A stretch of DNA of 64,000 nucleotides from Akanthomyces muscarius (Eukaryota > Ascomycota > Sordariomycetes > Hypocreales > Cordycipitaceae). Location: contig NW_026611617.1 of the NCBI RefSeq assembly GCF_028009165.1, forward strand, positions 320,001 through 384,000. The letters are read 5' to 3'. Position numbers and translations under genes: made by a program. The notes beneath the pieces were generated by a model. The model did not search any database, was not told the origin of the DNA, and saw nothing but the letters and a program-made list of their open reading frames with translations. Shown piece by piece: positions 10,332 to 22,874 of this stretch (the first letter of the stretch is position 1; every line of letters begins with the position of its first letter).

Positions 10332-11344
10332 CTAGTGCTGGTGCTCGCAAATAGCGACCTGGCCCTCAATCTCGGGGCGGACCTGGATGAGGGTAATGTT
10401 GTCCGACTTGATGGTGTTGTCGGGCTTCTCGCCCATCTCAGCCCTCTTGCTGTTGCCGTTCTTGGGCACCGGCTCGCTGTTGGGGAAGCGCTTGTTGCAG
10501 GTGCCGCCCGGCAGGATGGTGTCGCCGAGGTAGCCCTGGTAGGTGGCGTACTGGTGGAAGATTTGCTTCCAGTTGCCCGCGAGGCCGCCGAAGCCGCCGG
10601 GGACGACCTTGTCAAAGATGCCAATCTTGCCCGTCTCGGCAAAGTCCTCGAGCCAGTTGGTGCGGCCGTAGCCGGTCGGCGTGTTGGAGTCCTGCGCGTA
10701 GTTGCTCTGCCACTCGTTGCTGCTGGAGAAGGGCGAGGTGTACTGCGGGAGCGCGTGCCAGTCCAGGCTGTGCGACATTTCGTGCAGCATGACGGCCAGA
10801 TCGGGCGCACTCTCGACGACACAGTCGCCGGTCGAGTAGGTAAAGGCGGCAGCGCCGTCGTGCAGGCCGGGCGTGGCAACGAGATGGCTGTGGAGAAGGA
10901 ATGTAGAGTTAGCTAAATGCCCATCAAGGTACATGTTATGATGCGAATCGATAGGGCTGCAGGGCTGAGAGATCCTTACCGGATGAAGGAACGCATGCGC
11001 ACGGGAGCGCGGCCGAAGATGTCGATCATGTCAATCTCGGACGCACCGGCGTCCTTGTGACGGCAAAACGTCCAGCCCTCCTGGCAATCATCATAGTGGA
11101 CGTTGAAGATGGTAAAGTCATTGGGGTTGAGGCCGTGGCCGGTGGCAATGTCCTTGCAGGACTTGGGAATCCAGCCAGCGCCCCAGTAGTCCCGGGTCGA
11201 CTGCGTAGGGTGCAGGTTGTTGCGCAGCCCGTTCTCGAAGCGGCCATAGTCCCAACCGGGGTTCATCTCAGGCTTGTCAGGGTTGCCGGCGAGAGCGAGG
11301 GCGGCGGCCGCAACGCAGCCGATAGCAGAAGTCTTGACAAACAT
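10332..11344 (-). CDS. secreted zinc metalloprotease-like protein (CON-13-like)
   Basis: Two exons (11344-10980, 10887-10332) split by a 92-nt GTAAGG..AG intron encode 306 residues. The product starts with a signal peptide (MFVKTSAIGCVAAAALALAG). The second exon holds HEMSHSLDWH, an HExxH zinc site with a third histidine close behind, followed by a cysteine-bearing region. The first exon motif NPGWDYGRFENGLRNNLHPTQSTRDYWGAGW resembles, as far as I remember, the conidiation-specific CON-13 group of filamentous fungi; that assignment is from memory and unchecked. A TATA box lies about 80 nt upstream. The expected role is a secreted, possibly spore-associated, metal-dependent hydrolase. Whether it is catalytically active is unknown. 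Confidence 0.85.
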
Positions 11345-11417
11345 GTTGATGAGTACAATGTGCAGAGTGATTGGTGTCGAGGATGATGAACATGACTTTT
11401 CAAGGGGCAGGACGCTG

Positions 11418-11427
11418 CTCTTTATAT
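11418..11427 (-). promoter_or_regulatory. TATA box of the CON-13-like gene
   Basis: The minus strand reads GATATAAAGA about 75-80 nt before the ATG at 11344. Confidence 0.45.
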
Positions 11428-11431
11428 CCAT

Positions 11432-12476
11432 GAAGCGCCTCTATCACAAAATCCTCCCCGGGATCTTCTTTCGAGTCCGCTTCCATCGCAACTGTGACTA
11501 CCAGGGCTGACGGGCGCTCTCTGTCACAATCCAAGCGGGCGCAACTCACGATGCCCACTATGGATGCGGCCTAGACAAAGGAGGTTGTTGAGCCAGTGCC
11601 TAGCGATTCAGCCTACGGTAGCTGCGGATGCGAACAACTAGGTTTTTCACTGTAGCGCTGAACTCGACTTCCCAAATTCGTCAACGCCGAAGGCATCTAG
11701 CCAATAGATGTGAAGCCGTCGTGGCAACTAGTGCTAGTGCCTGTCAGCGCAGTCCACTTGAAGGAAGCCATCGGGCTCAATTGTTAGCTGACTGCATAAG
11801 CGCCACAGAACCTCCGGCGCAGGGCCATTCTCGATTCAGGCAAATGCTTCATGAAAAATTGCCGGCATGTATCGTGGCAGTTTAGTGTTAGCCAGAAGGT
11901 CCCTGCAAGAAAGGTCCCCGGCAGGTTCCCGAGCAGGCAAACCTGTCGCTGTCTTGCCTTCAGACAAGCCGGTTCGTTTAATTGCTTTGCTTACATCAGG
12001 ACTCATCGCCAAGACACTGGCATCTGGAGTTCTCCACAGGTCTTTGTAGAAATTTCGGCGGCGTAGGTTTTTTGTTTATATTATCAAGGCAGACTCTGCC
12101 GCGGAAACACGGGGTGGCATGGCGCAGCCCCCGATGTTACTCTGCGAACACGCAGCCACTTTTAAAAATTGTACACGTGCATTCTAGCAACTCTATCGAT
12201 AAAGCTTAGTTGTTCAAACTCCACCGGGCTTCTCGGCTTCATGATTTATTTGGCATCAAGTGATATACGATAAGCCTTTGGGTCTGGCGCGGAATGATGT
12301 CGGCCAAACCACATCCTCCCGCCAATGCCGTGCAATTATACCCCGAAATGGATTCAAACTAGACGTAGAGTCCAAGAAAATGATAACATAGTTAAAGGAA
12401 GATGGCATAATTCGCGCTGCGCCTCTCAAAGCCTCCAATTGCAATTATTGAGCCGGATGATAACAATGATTTGCCC
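11432..12476. other. intergenic stretch, no gene seen
   Basis: About 1 kb with short frames only. It separates the metalloprotease promoter from the 3' end of the Zn2Cys6 regulator. Confidence 0.45.
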
Positions 12477-14494
12477 TTACGTGAACATCTCCAGTAGTCG
12501 TCGGACGGGCCAGGCATGCGCATCGCGATATTTTTCTACAACACTGCGAAGCGCCAGCCGCTCGTACTGATCCGTAAAGTAATCGCCATAGAGCTGGATG
12601 CCGATCGCTGCGTTGACTAGCGCCGGGGCGGAGGCGGGATGGCACAGTGCTATGCCGCAGAGGTCGAGCATCAGAAGGCGTACCTCGTTCTCAACTTTGC
12701 GCCAGCTAGCGCGTGAAGAAGCCTGCTGCCTATGTGCAATTGTAAGCGACCGTGCAGGCGTAGCAAAGTGAATTATGCTTACTTAAGGTACGGGTTCTCA
12801 GAGACTAGGACGGACCGTGCCATGAGCGACTGCTGAATGCTCGTGAGCTCGATATGCGTCGTGTACCATATTGTTGGGAAAATTTCGCCCTGTCGCTTGT
12901 CCGCTGGCTTTTGCAACAGAGGCCTTGTATTCGCGAGGACAGTGTGTTCCAGGAAGCTCTGCTGGTCCATCAGGCGCACTGTGCCTAGTCAGTAGTGTTT
13001 TCTAGCGTCCGGCGAGAGACTGCTTACAGAACTCATCATCAGTGCCCCTCCCCCAATGCCATTTGGCTACTTGCACTGTATGCATGACCGTTTTATTGAC
13101 ATTTGATGCGCCTTGCCAGTACTCCAATGGGAGATCTAGCTGGGGGGGTTTCCGCCGAGTAAATGAGTGATAGATTTCCTGTCGCAGAGCAAACCAGTAT
13201 GCTGCCTGAATGAGGCTTCGATGCCCGAACATGGCTTGCGACGCAGGGTCGCGGAGCACTGCGTTGATAATCGGCATAAAGTTGATTTGCTTCTCGTGCA
13301 GGTACTCGTCCTCGCCCGTCATGTGATAGTCATCATCTGGATCCTCGTCTTCCTCGTCAATCTCCTCGAGTTGGCGTAAAATGACTGCTGTCGCGATGAT
13401 GCTTTCGCGAAAATCGTCATCTTCGTTTTCATGGAAGCGGCGGAATGCGGGAATACACTTGAGCATATACTCCACCGCATCGTGGTTGCCGAGTTTGGTC
13501 AGAAGCTGTCCTTGGTATAGGATGCCCTGTGGCGTCTTATACTGCGGTAGGCGGCTTAGATGTCGCGCGGAGACGGCAAAAATCGCGTTTAGTAAATGTG
13601 TATGCTTTCTGGCTTTTAGTGGTACGACAAGCTGAAAGTGTCGGTTTTCATCGCAGAGGTCAAACTAATCGGTCAGAAGGAAGCTGCAAAACTCGGACAT
13701 TTGTAAGCATACCCATTGCGAGATTTCATCGATAAAGTAACGGAGCAGGCAGGCTTCTTGGACGTCCTGCAGGGGAAATTGGCGCAAGTCCGTGCCATCT
13801 TGGTGATCCTGTACTGGTTGCGCGGTGAGGCTGGCAATTCCTGGCAGCCCAACCGGCGGGCTCAAGGCGGAATTCAAGTAAGAAATCGATGGGATACTGG
13901 GCCGATGCGTCATCGGCGTATCAGTTCTCCGGGGATTGGTCGCTTGTAACTGATCAGATGCACTGTGCGGCGTCTCGACCGGGGTGGAATAAGATGATGA
14001 GTGGCTAGAAGTGGCATCAGCCGCCGTGCCCAAGTCCGCCGTCTTTCGGGGGATTGGGGGCGACTCGGCATCTTCATTGCTCGGAGGAGTGTCCCCTGTG
14101 GTTTGGACCCGAACTGGTGGTAGTGATTAACTCGCTGGCCGAATCGGCGGTACTCCATCTCGCTTCGCTTACACTGTCGTGCAGAGCTATTGACCCATTT
14201 CTGGTCTTTGTCAAAACGTGCTGTGGCGCCGTGTCTGAAAATGGTCTTTTTGGTAGGCCGCGAGCAGGGCAAGTCTTTCTGTTGACACCTCTTGCACTTG
14301 GGCTTTTCCTCATCACCTGGGAGTGTCAGCGGCCGGTCCTGCGAGCGCATATAATGCCCGACATAAGTTGGCGTGTGTTTGTTTCGCTCACATTTGACAT
14401 GCTTCTCTAGCAAGGCTGTCAGCTAATCCCGGCGTCGTAGATTGTGAGTCCACTCACCTTTGCATTGCACGCAAGGATATTTGATTGCCGGCAT
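12477..14494 (-). CDS. Zn2Cys6 transcription factor (ARCA-like)
   Basis: Seven exons (14494-14458, 14406-14392, 14316-14173, 14113-13713, 13664-13028, 12978-12783, 12729-12477) join to a 560-residue frame. The DNA-binding domain is spread over exons 1-3: CVQC, then KEKHVKC, then DEEKPKCKRCQQKDLPC. Spliced, it gives a perfect C-X2-C-X6-C-X6-C-X2-C-X6-C cluster, which fixes the 15-nt second exon. A Ser/Pro-rich linker follows. The fungal-specific middle homology region starts near CLLRYFIDEISQW and continues through LNAIFAVSARHLSRL, with an acidic loop (EEIDEEDEDPDDD). It matches the ARCA-like group of mould regulators. Targets are unknown; neither neighbour suggests a pathway. Confidence 0.9.
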
Positions 14495-15179
14495 TCTTGC
14501 CGCGCTGCGCCCGCGGGACAATCTTGATATGAGGTCCGCTTATCCGGAAAGTAATGCTTGTCTTATCACAGATATAAAGGTACTGCCGCCCCGCGATACT
14601 CGTGAGCGCTTTTGACAAGGCAGAAGCACGATGCTTGTTGTTGTCAGTGTGAAGTTTTCGGGTGCAACCCGGCGGGGGTTTCCCGACTAAGTAACTTTAT
14701 TTCTTGCTTGACCTAGAGCAGCCTGACTCGGCAAGGGTCAGCGAGCAAGCGGGCAAAAGCCGCTAGATTCACCCACTCTCACGCTACCACTAGCAAGCAA
14801 CGCGCCCGTTACAAGTGTCGTTTCGCGTGAGTCGACGGCGCGCATTCGCAAGACGAGGCTGAAAAGTGGAATCTTGGAGATTCCATGGAACACGGCTTCT
14901 CCGCACTGTAACCCAAATTATAAACGGGCGAGTTGCGATTGGTGCGGCTGCGTCATGTGTTTCATGGGAAAGCTGGGGTCGCGAGCCATCGGCTTTTGAC
15001 GCTGCCGGCAAATGATGCATTACACGACGATGTTGCGGCGATGAATTTCTACATGTTGGTTACATAGCCATGTTGCTGCTGAGGCCATCTCATTTTGAGG
15101 TCAAACTCGTTCTGCCACGACGTTTTATGCCAACGCCGTGTTCCTGCAAAGTCCGAAAGCACCCAGTAAATCTACGACC
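14495..15179. other. promoter of the Zn2Cys6 gene and intergenic sequence
   Basis: No coding frame worth reporting. The sequence just right of the start codon should hold the regulator's promoter. Confidence 0.4.
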
Positions 15180-15891
15180 TCACGCTGACAGCAGGGAAAT
15201 CCATAGCCGTCTACTGCCATTCAAAGGCCGCGGCATGCTGTTCTCCTCCATGCCAGGAACATTCTCCTCCAAGGTTTGATACTCGCGCCCGTCACCATTA
15301 TACCATGAACCAGTCGCAGCCGCAGTCATCATCTTGTTCGGCATCTCATCAATAATGTGCACGTCTTCGCTGCGGTAAGCCAGGCAAGACTGGTTGTGCT
15401 GCTCGTGCCAGGCCCACCAGCCGTCTTTCGCTACCACAAAGCATTGCACGAGGTTGCAAAACGCATCGAAGAGATGGGTTTCGGTGAAGAACCACGCATC
15501 GCAGCAGACGTTGCGCGTAACTTCAGGCGACGGATAAGAGGACTAAGCGCAGGAAATAGTCCACTGTGAACAGGCCAGCATCGAGAATATCAATGTCGAA
15601 GTTGATCAATGCATACGGCTCATCAGGCACTTTGCTTAAGCAGAGCCTCCGATAGCTCTCGTGCTTGATAATGTGCCCCCGGCTTTCACGGCAGACGTGG
15701 ATAAGGTTGAACGGAGGCGCAGGGAAGACGAAGCATAGCTCCTGACGAGGCGGTGGTGAATACATCTCGCACGTTGGCGTCTTCACGGTCCGGTCGCGAG
15801 GGACGGCCGAGATCTGCACAGTTCGGGACTGACGGCCAATGTCCATAATAAGCGCTTTCGCGGAGTGTTTGCGTCGAGATGGTGCCAGCAT
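15180..15891 (-). pseudogene. 2EXR-like gene remnant with frame break
   Basis: Two overlapping minus-strand frames carry consecutive parts of one protein. The upstream frame has PPFNLIHVCRESRGHI and LINFDIDILDAG, which resemble the middle of the fungal 2EXR family (function unknown). The downstream frame continues as NVCCDAWFFTETHLFDAF and ends near 15180. The switch lies around 15530-15545 with no usable splice sites, the only GT..AG pair being 22 nt apart. The N-terminal part with the family's hallmark LPxELRLxIW is also missing. I read it as a pseudogene; a single-base sequence error in a short real gene is possible. Confidence 0.45.
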
Positions 15892-16317
15892 CTGCCCATT
15901 CGGTGGCGTTTCCTTTTTTATTATTATTGTGAATTATGCATGATTTTCAGCAACCATAAGGAACGACACAATTGCCGGTGCACAAATCCAGTTGTAGTAG
16001 CGACACTGAGCGGCTTCAGCATGCACCTTGCCTATGTCAAATAACGTGGGGCAAGCTTCAGAGCGGCGTCGGAGAAAAGAACGTTTTTTTGGGTCTCGAG
16101 ATATTTTACGTAGATCTATGTGAATGGCATTGGCAGGCCAGCTTTCCTACTCAACCGTAGTCTTAATGAAGCGACCGAGCTCTGAGCGCAGATAAATTTG
16201 ACCACGATATTTGACCGTAGTTGGATTATAGCTACTGATTGCCATGTCGTTATTCGAGGGCAAACGAGACTGTAAGATTTTTTTCTTTTTCAACAGGGGT
16301 GGGCTCAGTATCTATTT
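15892..16317. other. intergenic stretch, no gene seen
   Basis: AT-rich 3' flank of the DUF7492-like gene and 5' flank of the 2EXR remnant. Confidence 0.4.
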
Positions 16318-17330
16318 TCACTGGAAAATGTCGTTTTGAGCACCAGGGGCGAAGCCCATGCCACGGTTGTAGCCAGGAGAAGTACCACTAGGGGTCTGGA
16401 CGTTGTTTCCTTCCTTTTCTACGGCAGTGTGAGCATCACCGAAAAGACAGGCTTTCTGATTTACTTACGGTTCCAGGCAATCATCTGCTTGGCTCCACCG
16501 ACACACTTGGACTGGTTATCCTTGCAGTAGACTGGGGCCTTGGCCGTAGCGAGCTTGCGGTTCGACGAAGTGTTTGTGACATGGCACTTGTAGTTTGCCA
16601 TGTACATGTTGGGCTGGCCGCAGCCATCAGGAACCCAGAGCCAGGCGCAGTAGCAGCCGCCAGGCGGGCAAGGGGGGAGGTCTTTCGGAACGTTGTAGGT
16701 AGCCATTCGCTTCCAAGGCGTGTGTTCAAGGACAGAAAAAACGACTAGGTTCTCCATGGTGACCTTGCTAATGTCGGACTCGTAGGAGATGGCCCAGGCC
16801 GTGCCGGCTGTCGTAGACTGGTCGTGGGCATGCATGGCGCCATCGTCTTGAATGCAGCCGGGAGGGTTTCCAGGGCCACGCCAGTCCTCGGGGTGGTTCT
16901 GGCCATCCGGCCACTCGGAGGCGTGCTGGCCATTAAAGGAGAGGCTCGTCTGAGCCTGGTTGTGTGCAAGCTCTACGGTGAACTGGCCACCGGCTGGGAG
17001 AGCAACGGAGTCGCCATTCTTTGGAGGGTTGTTGAGACAGCCCAGCGTCTATCGCCACTTCTACGTTAGCGCACTTCTATCAGCTAGGGATCCCCGTTCA
17101 ATACCTTTTGCATCCACCACTCGTCTTTGGTCAGTTGGTATAGAGGATTGACGGGCGTGTTGGAATTGGGATTGTAGTTGTTGGGGTCAGGGCCACCCTT
17201 GACAAGGTTAGTGGTGAGGAAAGGGCTTCTCGCATTGTGGCCGTACCTCGCAGTACATGCCCTTGACAAAGGCAGCAGTGTGCGCCGAGGCAGTGCCTGC
17301 AAGAATAATAGCTGGGAGTGTCCAGAGCAT
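16318..17330 (-). CDS. secreted DUF7492-like protein with N-terminal His
   Basis: Four exons (17330-17247, 17197-17105, 17048-16469, 16418-16318) give 285 residues. A short signal peptide ends ASA and the mature chain would start with His ([11 protein letters not shown]). The chain is rich in Cys and Trp: [80 protein letters not shown]. This set marks a family I know as DUF7492, secreted and common in moulds. The function is not established. A His directly after the signal cleavage site plus conserved internal His residues recall the copper histidine brace of lytic polysaccharide monooxygenases; that link is inference. A TATA box lies about 85 nt upstream. The last exon encodes [15 protein letters not shown]. 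Confidence 0.85.
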
Positions 17331-17410
17331 ATTGAAGAAGCCGTCTGTACAACACTAAAGGTGACTGGTTGGGAACTAGAGTGCCGTATATTCTCCGATG
17401 TGCTGAGCAG

Positions 17411-17421
17411 GGTATATATAC
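17411..17421 (-). promoter_or_regulatory. TATA box of the DUF7492-like gene
   Basis: An alternating TATATATA run lies about 85 nt upstream of the ATG at 17330. Confidence 0.45.
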
Positions 17422-19750
17422 ATACATGCTCTTCGCGAACAACAACATGCCCCGACCAGCCGGAAATATGGCATCGTAAAGACCACGGAGTCAGCCCGCT
17501 AGCGACGTTTCAAAAAGTTTAGTTCGATGCATACTGGGTAGGGCCGACTACTCTTTTCCCCTTCAGGCAGGCGATTGCAACCTCATTGCATGCCCCCAGT
17601 CAGAGAGAAAGCCATACCGGTCTCTGTTTGGCGGGTAATCTAGATGCGGTGCTTTAGTGCTTATATTTTGAAAGCGGCAATCTAAAGTATTCGATGTAAC
17701 CTGTAGGTGAGACGTGGTAAATAAGGTCCTAATAGCAGCCGTTGAATTTGTTTTGTTTAAAAAAGACGTTCTCTTTGGGTTGCTTTTGTGCTGCTTTTGT
17801 CTTCCGTCCTCGATTCCAATATTGCCGATCCGGTCCACCTGGATCTCAATGGCAGGGGGTCTCGTCCATTCAACGCCTGGTTATTCCTATGTGTTAAACG
17901 GTGCTTAGTCGAATGCCCGGGGAAATAGCTCCTGGCATAGATCGGGCCGATCGTTGGAACATGGCAGCTAATTGGTGGCATTTCCTGGAGCTCAAAGTAT
18001 TGACCAAACCCAGGCTTGCTGCGCGTCAGGTTGCTTACCGCAGCTTAATTGCGGCTCTGACTGCCGCATGCCTTTGGACCTCGAAGAAAATAATGGTAGT
18101 AGAAGAGTACGATATGGATTTTTTAGCTCAAAGAAAAACGATGTTTGCGATGCTCCCATTTCATGATGCGACGACGCTGCTCGCTCCGCCCATCAGCACA
18201 CAGTAGTTGACCTCTCTTTTCGTACGGAGAGAGAATTTGGGCTCCGTAAACCGTATATTATAGTAAGGATAGCAAAAGAGAGTACACGACGCGCGCGCTT
18301 TTATTTTGTTCACCGACCTTGCACTGTACCTGGGGGCTAAGCAAGAGGTTCGTTCAGCTGGTTTTAGCTTGTGCAGCAGCGCTGACGCGCGACTCTCAGC
18401 CAGGCTCGGTCCATCTCATGCTAGATAGAACAGAGGAAAAGGCAGGTGTCGGTAGATTACAGACAGAGATGTCGTTCATTCGAGGCAGTCGAAGAAAAAC
18501 AACAGCCCAGCAATTCTGCAGCGAGTAGAGGCCGCGAGACTACTGCTAACAATAGGTTGAAGACATGAGGTGCTTAACCCCTCATTACACCTGTCGACTA
18601 CAGGGGTCGAGGAAGCTTAAAATAAGGTTTGGGCCCAGACACTGGTCCCTTGTGGCTACGTTCGGACTACCGCTGCACTTTGTCCGATCTCTACAGATCA
18701 CGGTTGCCAAGGTCATGCATGCTAAGCTGGCAATTTCATTAAATCCATCCTTTTCTTTGGACACACTTTTGCCTTTTTTTTTCTCGTATCTACTGCGCTG
18801 ACGCGTCCAAAAAATGGCGCCAAGATAGGATGCTTGGCTTACCAGAAACATACTCAACTCTCGACGGTAAACAGGCTAGGGAATTTAGGCCTGATCTTGG
18901 CTTCAAGGGGGGCTTTTCTTGGCGCAGGGCTACCAGAGCTCCGGCGCTTAATTGGTACAGTAACATGAAAAGACAAGACACGATGCACTTGGATGTGGAA
19001 GACTACTGTCTCGTATACCCTGACTGTAACTACAGCAGCGCAACAAGTTGTCCAGAAATGCAGCTGGGGGGATGGACTGAAATAAGGCGCACGCATATCT
19101 GGAGAGATGTCCATTCCTCATCTTTTGCCAAGAGAGGCATCCACCACAACTAACAGGCGGAGGTGCTCAGCCACGCTGCGCCGCCAGCTAATGAAGCGCC
19201 CAGCCAGCTGGCTTTCCTTGGCTCACGAGCCAAGCGTCCGCCATTGAGCGCTCCCAGTGGCATACTTACATGCTGTTTGCTTGCCCGGCGCTTGGGGTGG
19301 CTTTGGCTGCTCCACCCCCAAAACGTCGTCTAGGCAGACCAGACCACATTTGAAACTCGAATTCGGTGGTCTGCCAAGCATTTGTCCCGCGCAGCATCAA
19401 TAATGTAAAGGGGCAAATGCCAGAAAGACGGCTTGTGTAACTGTTCTTCGCCTTGTTCGCGTGGCAGGGAGGCCCCATATGAATCCCCAGGTCGGTCTCG
19501 ATGCCCAGATTCCATCTCGCATTCTTTTATGCAGTTTTTGCTCCTGCTTTCACTTTCTTCGTCCTCGGCATTTTTCTTTTTCGCTAAACAGTACCTCTCG
19601 TTTAGACCCTTTCTTGTTTACCGCACTATTCGCTCGTTGATACTAAGGCTTGCGGATGGTACTTGCCATTTGAACCTTCTACCACCACTTCACCTCACTC
19701 GACGCCACATTTGTCGACATTTTTTCCATCCAGCAAAATTGAAAATCCAC
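17422..19750. other. 2.3-kb intergenic stretch, no gene seen
   Basis: Both strands show only short frames without family resemblance. The right end is the pyrimidine-rich promoter region of the GH76 gene. Confidence 0.45.
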
Positions 19751-19896
19751 GGCCTTTTTTCTTCTATATAGTTATTTGAGCTGCGAGCACAAACTTTGAA
19801 CTGCTCAACACCACCACGCTCTTTACCGGCCCGGTTTGCCAATCTTTTCGACCAGCCGGCGACTTCCGCATTGCCCCAAATCGTCGTCGCTCCAAG

Positions 19897-21456
19897 ATGC
19901 TTCCTTCAGGCCCTACTAGAGCTGCGGGCCTACTGCTTTTGGGAATATTCTCGAGCGTACAAGCCCAGGGCTACAAGATTGATACCAAAGGTTGGTAACT
20001 CGTGACAGTCGGCAATTAAATTCACTGACATTGTGCAGATGCGATTAAAACCACCGCCAGTACAATCGCATACGATCTGATGCTTTTATACCAAGGAAAT
20101 AAAACCGGCCAAATACCTGGAATCTTGCCAGGACCACCGTCTGAAAATAAAGGACCTTACTATTGGTGGCAGGGCGGTTCTATGATGGGCACCTATATTG
20201 ACTACTGGCACCTAACGGGCGACACGAGCTACAACGACGTGGTAATGCAGGGAATCCAGCATCAAGTGGGCGAAAACAAGGATTTTATGCCTCGAAACCA
20301 TACAGCTTCACTTGGAAACGACGATCAAGGATTTTGGGGCATGACAGCGATGCTTGCCGCCGAAAATAAATTTCCCGACCCGCCCGCAGACAAGCCGGGA
20401 TGGCTCGCTTTGGCGCAAGCCGTCTGGGCCACGCAGGCAGATCCGAGCAGACACGATCAGTTTTGCAACGGTGGGATGCGATGGCAGATCCCTTTTGCCA
20501 ATGCTGGATATGATTACAAAAACAGTAAGTTTGCTGCCCATCGCAGCTCCTTCAGCGCTGATGGAAATAGCCATTGCCAATGGCTGCTTTTTCAATATCG
20601 GAACTCGACTTGCTCGGTATACGAAAAACGAAACGTACGCAAAATTTGCAGATGAAACATGGGACTGGCTCTGGGGCGTCAACTACATCGATCACGAGAG
20701 CTGGCTGGTCTACGACGGCGGCCGAACGCAATTCAACTGCACCGATATCAACAAGGCAACTTTCTCCTACAACGCTGCGATCCTGACTCAGGGTGCGGCT
20801 TTTATGTATAATTATGTGAGTTATGACTCGAGCCTTTCAAGTAGAGCACCACTAACACGGTGCAGACCGATGGCGACAAGAAATGGGGCGACCGCGTCGA
20901 CAACCTTCTCGATTCCATGCTGAAGAACTTTTTCAAAGATGGCGTTGCTTACGAAGTGCCCTGCGAAGGAACGCAGGGCACATGCACAGCCGACATGCTT
21001 ACGTTCAAAGGATACGTGCACCGCTGGTTATCTGTGGTGGCGCAGATTGTCCCGCACACTGCTGAGAAGATTTTGCCCGTTCTACAGAAGTCAGCGCAAG
21101 CGGCTGTTGCCCAATGTACGGGCGGCGCAACAGGCCGCACCTGTGGCTTTTACTGGAGCGGCGGCAAATTTGTCGATCCCGGCGTTGACAAGACGACTGG
21201 CGCGGGCGAGTACATGAGTGCTCTCGCTGCCGTGTCCAGCCTCTTGATCAAAGATGCGAACCCGCCTACGACGAATGACACGGGCGGAACATCCAAGGGC
21301 AGCCCCAACGGCGGATTCGCAGGTGGCGATAATGGACAGAAACCAGAGAGACCGATAACCACGGCGGACAGGGCTGGCGCTGGAATCATGACATTTGTGA
21401 TGGCTTTCGGAGCCATTGGCACATTTTTCTGGATGGGCTTCATGGGCGGCCAGTGA
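19897..21456 (+). CDS. GH76 endo-1,6-alpha-mannosidase (DFG5/DCW1 type)
   Basis: GPI-anchored cell-wall enzyme thought to cross-link or trim mannan and GPI glycans during wall assembly. Four exons (19897-19990, 20039-20524, 20571-20815, 20866-21456) give 471 residues. A signal peptide is followed by the GH76 body, with the paired catalytic Asp in GNDDQGFWGM, and by YYWWQGGSMMGTYIDYW, CNGGMRWQI, IANGCFFNIGTRLARYT and TFSYNAAILTQG. The tail has a Gly/Asn-rich linker and a hydrophobic end (GIMTFVMAFGAIGTFFW), which fits GPI attachment. Length and motif order agree with Dfg5/Dcw1 relatives. Moulds carry several copies, so I give no gene symbol. Confidence 0.95.
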
Positions 21457-22740
21457 GCAAGCTGGGCCTCGAGCATTCTTGGTTGGCGTTTTTCTTTTGG
21501 GTACAATAAATTTGGCGTTGGTGCGTTGAGTATGTATTTGTAGGAGTATACTTTTCCAAGCAGTCATATCTGACTATTGACTCTTGTCGTTTATTTTTGC
21601 TCTCTCAATTGCCGTGATTCGACAAGCCAGGGTGCTGTAATAAGAGCCAAGATGGGACGCAATCAGCCGTGGCATCGCGCCCGCTATAGCTGTGATTCTA
21701 GATTCGCCAGCGGCGTGGCTGGTCGTTGATCAGCCCTGTTTTGCAAAGCCGGCTTGTTTTACGGCAAGTTTCTGCCGCCACGTTTCCTCACCGGCCCGTG
21801 AAGCAATAGTACTCATTGTCAAACCCGAATTCTTTTACCCAACTACCAGTATGGTTTTGCACTTGACCTCCAGCAAGCTCCGTACACCCTGTCGACCACC
21901 TTGCCGATCCTGACGCTAGAGCTGGCGCCACGGTGGACTCGCTGTGGAAGTTGTGCCGATGGCTACGGGGCGAGTGCCGGGAGGCTGAGAGAGAGCGGCA
22001 GAGACAGAGAACAAACAATGCACGAAACTCGAACTCGGCTGCCACACCAGTTGCGAGACTTGCATCAACTCTGGCTATGATACTTGCAGCAACCCTGGTC
22101 ATGTTTGTCAAACCAGGACCTTGGGAACCAACACCCTGCTGAAGACGCCGACAGTAACTCACGAGGCCACGCAAGTTTTGAAGAAATTATGCACCTAGTT
22201 GGGTGATTGAGGCGTGGGAAGCGGAATGGCCGACTTTTTGCCCTTGCACTATGACCTCGCGCCACGCCTGACAATTTAGGTTCTGCGTGTCAGCAACGCC
22301 CATGTGGCGAGCTAGATGGGCCTGGTCTGGCTCTTTTTTTGCCTTCTCCAATACCTCCGCGTCATCTTCACCTTCCAAGCGTATGCCAGGGCACGGGTGT
22401 CAGCAACTAGAGGCGGGTCACCCCCCACAACGGTTGCTCGCAGGTTCCAGTTTGTCCGTAACCTCGCCGTGCTCGCATCCTCGCTCAAGTGGTTCAGAGG
22501 GGGGATACGCGGAACTCTGATTGTTTGCTTGAGTCGCGGGCTTGTTCCTCATTCCGTCTTTCATTAACTAGTGTAGGCGAGTGAGATTCTCGGGAGCCAC
22601 TCTGCCCTTGCTGCGGGACTATTCGTATCGGCACCATGGCGTAATTGGCCAACAGCCACATGGCTTGACGACGCACTGATTAGATTCCGCCGCTCCGTAG
22701 GGCCGTCCAATCACATGGCAAGCGCAATTTATTGTGTCAT
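21457..22740. other. intergenic stretch, no gene seen
   Basis: 3' flank of GH76 and upstream region of the P450. Frames here are short and not conserved-looking. Confidence 0.45.
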
Positions 22741-22742
22741 TC

Positions 22743-22749
22743 ATATATA
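22743..22749 (+). promoter_or_regulatory. possible TATA element of the P450 gene
   Basis: TATATAG about 130 nt upstream of the ATG at 22875. Confidence 0.3.
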
Positions 22750-22874
22750 GTCTTCTCTCCATCTCCCCTCGGCCGAAAAGTTGCGATGAGACAACGGCTA
22801 TTAGGTCTTGATACGGTGCCAATCCACTTACTCGTTGCATCCTCAGCAGTTGCGCAACTGCGCGGAACCACGCC

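Noticed and set aside
17422..19750. transposon in the 2.3-kb gene-free stretch
   Set aside because: No transposase or reverse transcriptase motif and no terminal repeats seen by eye.
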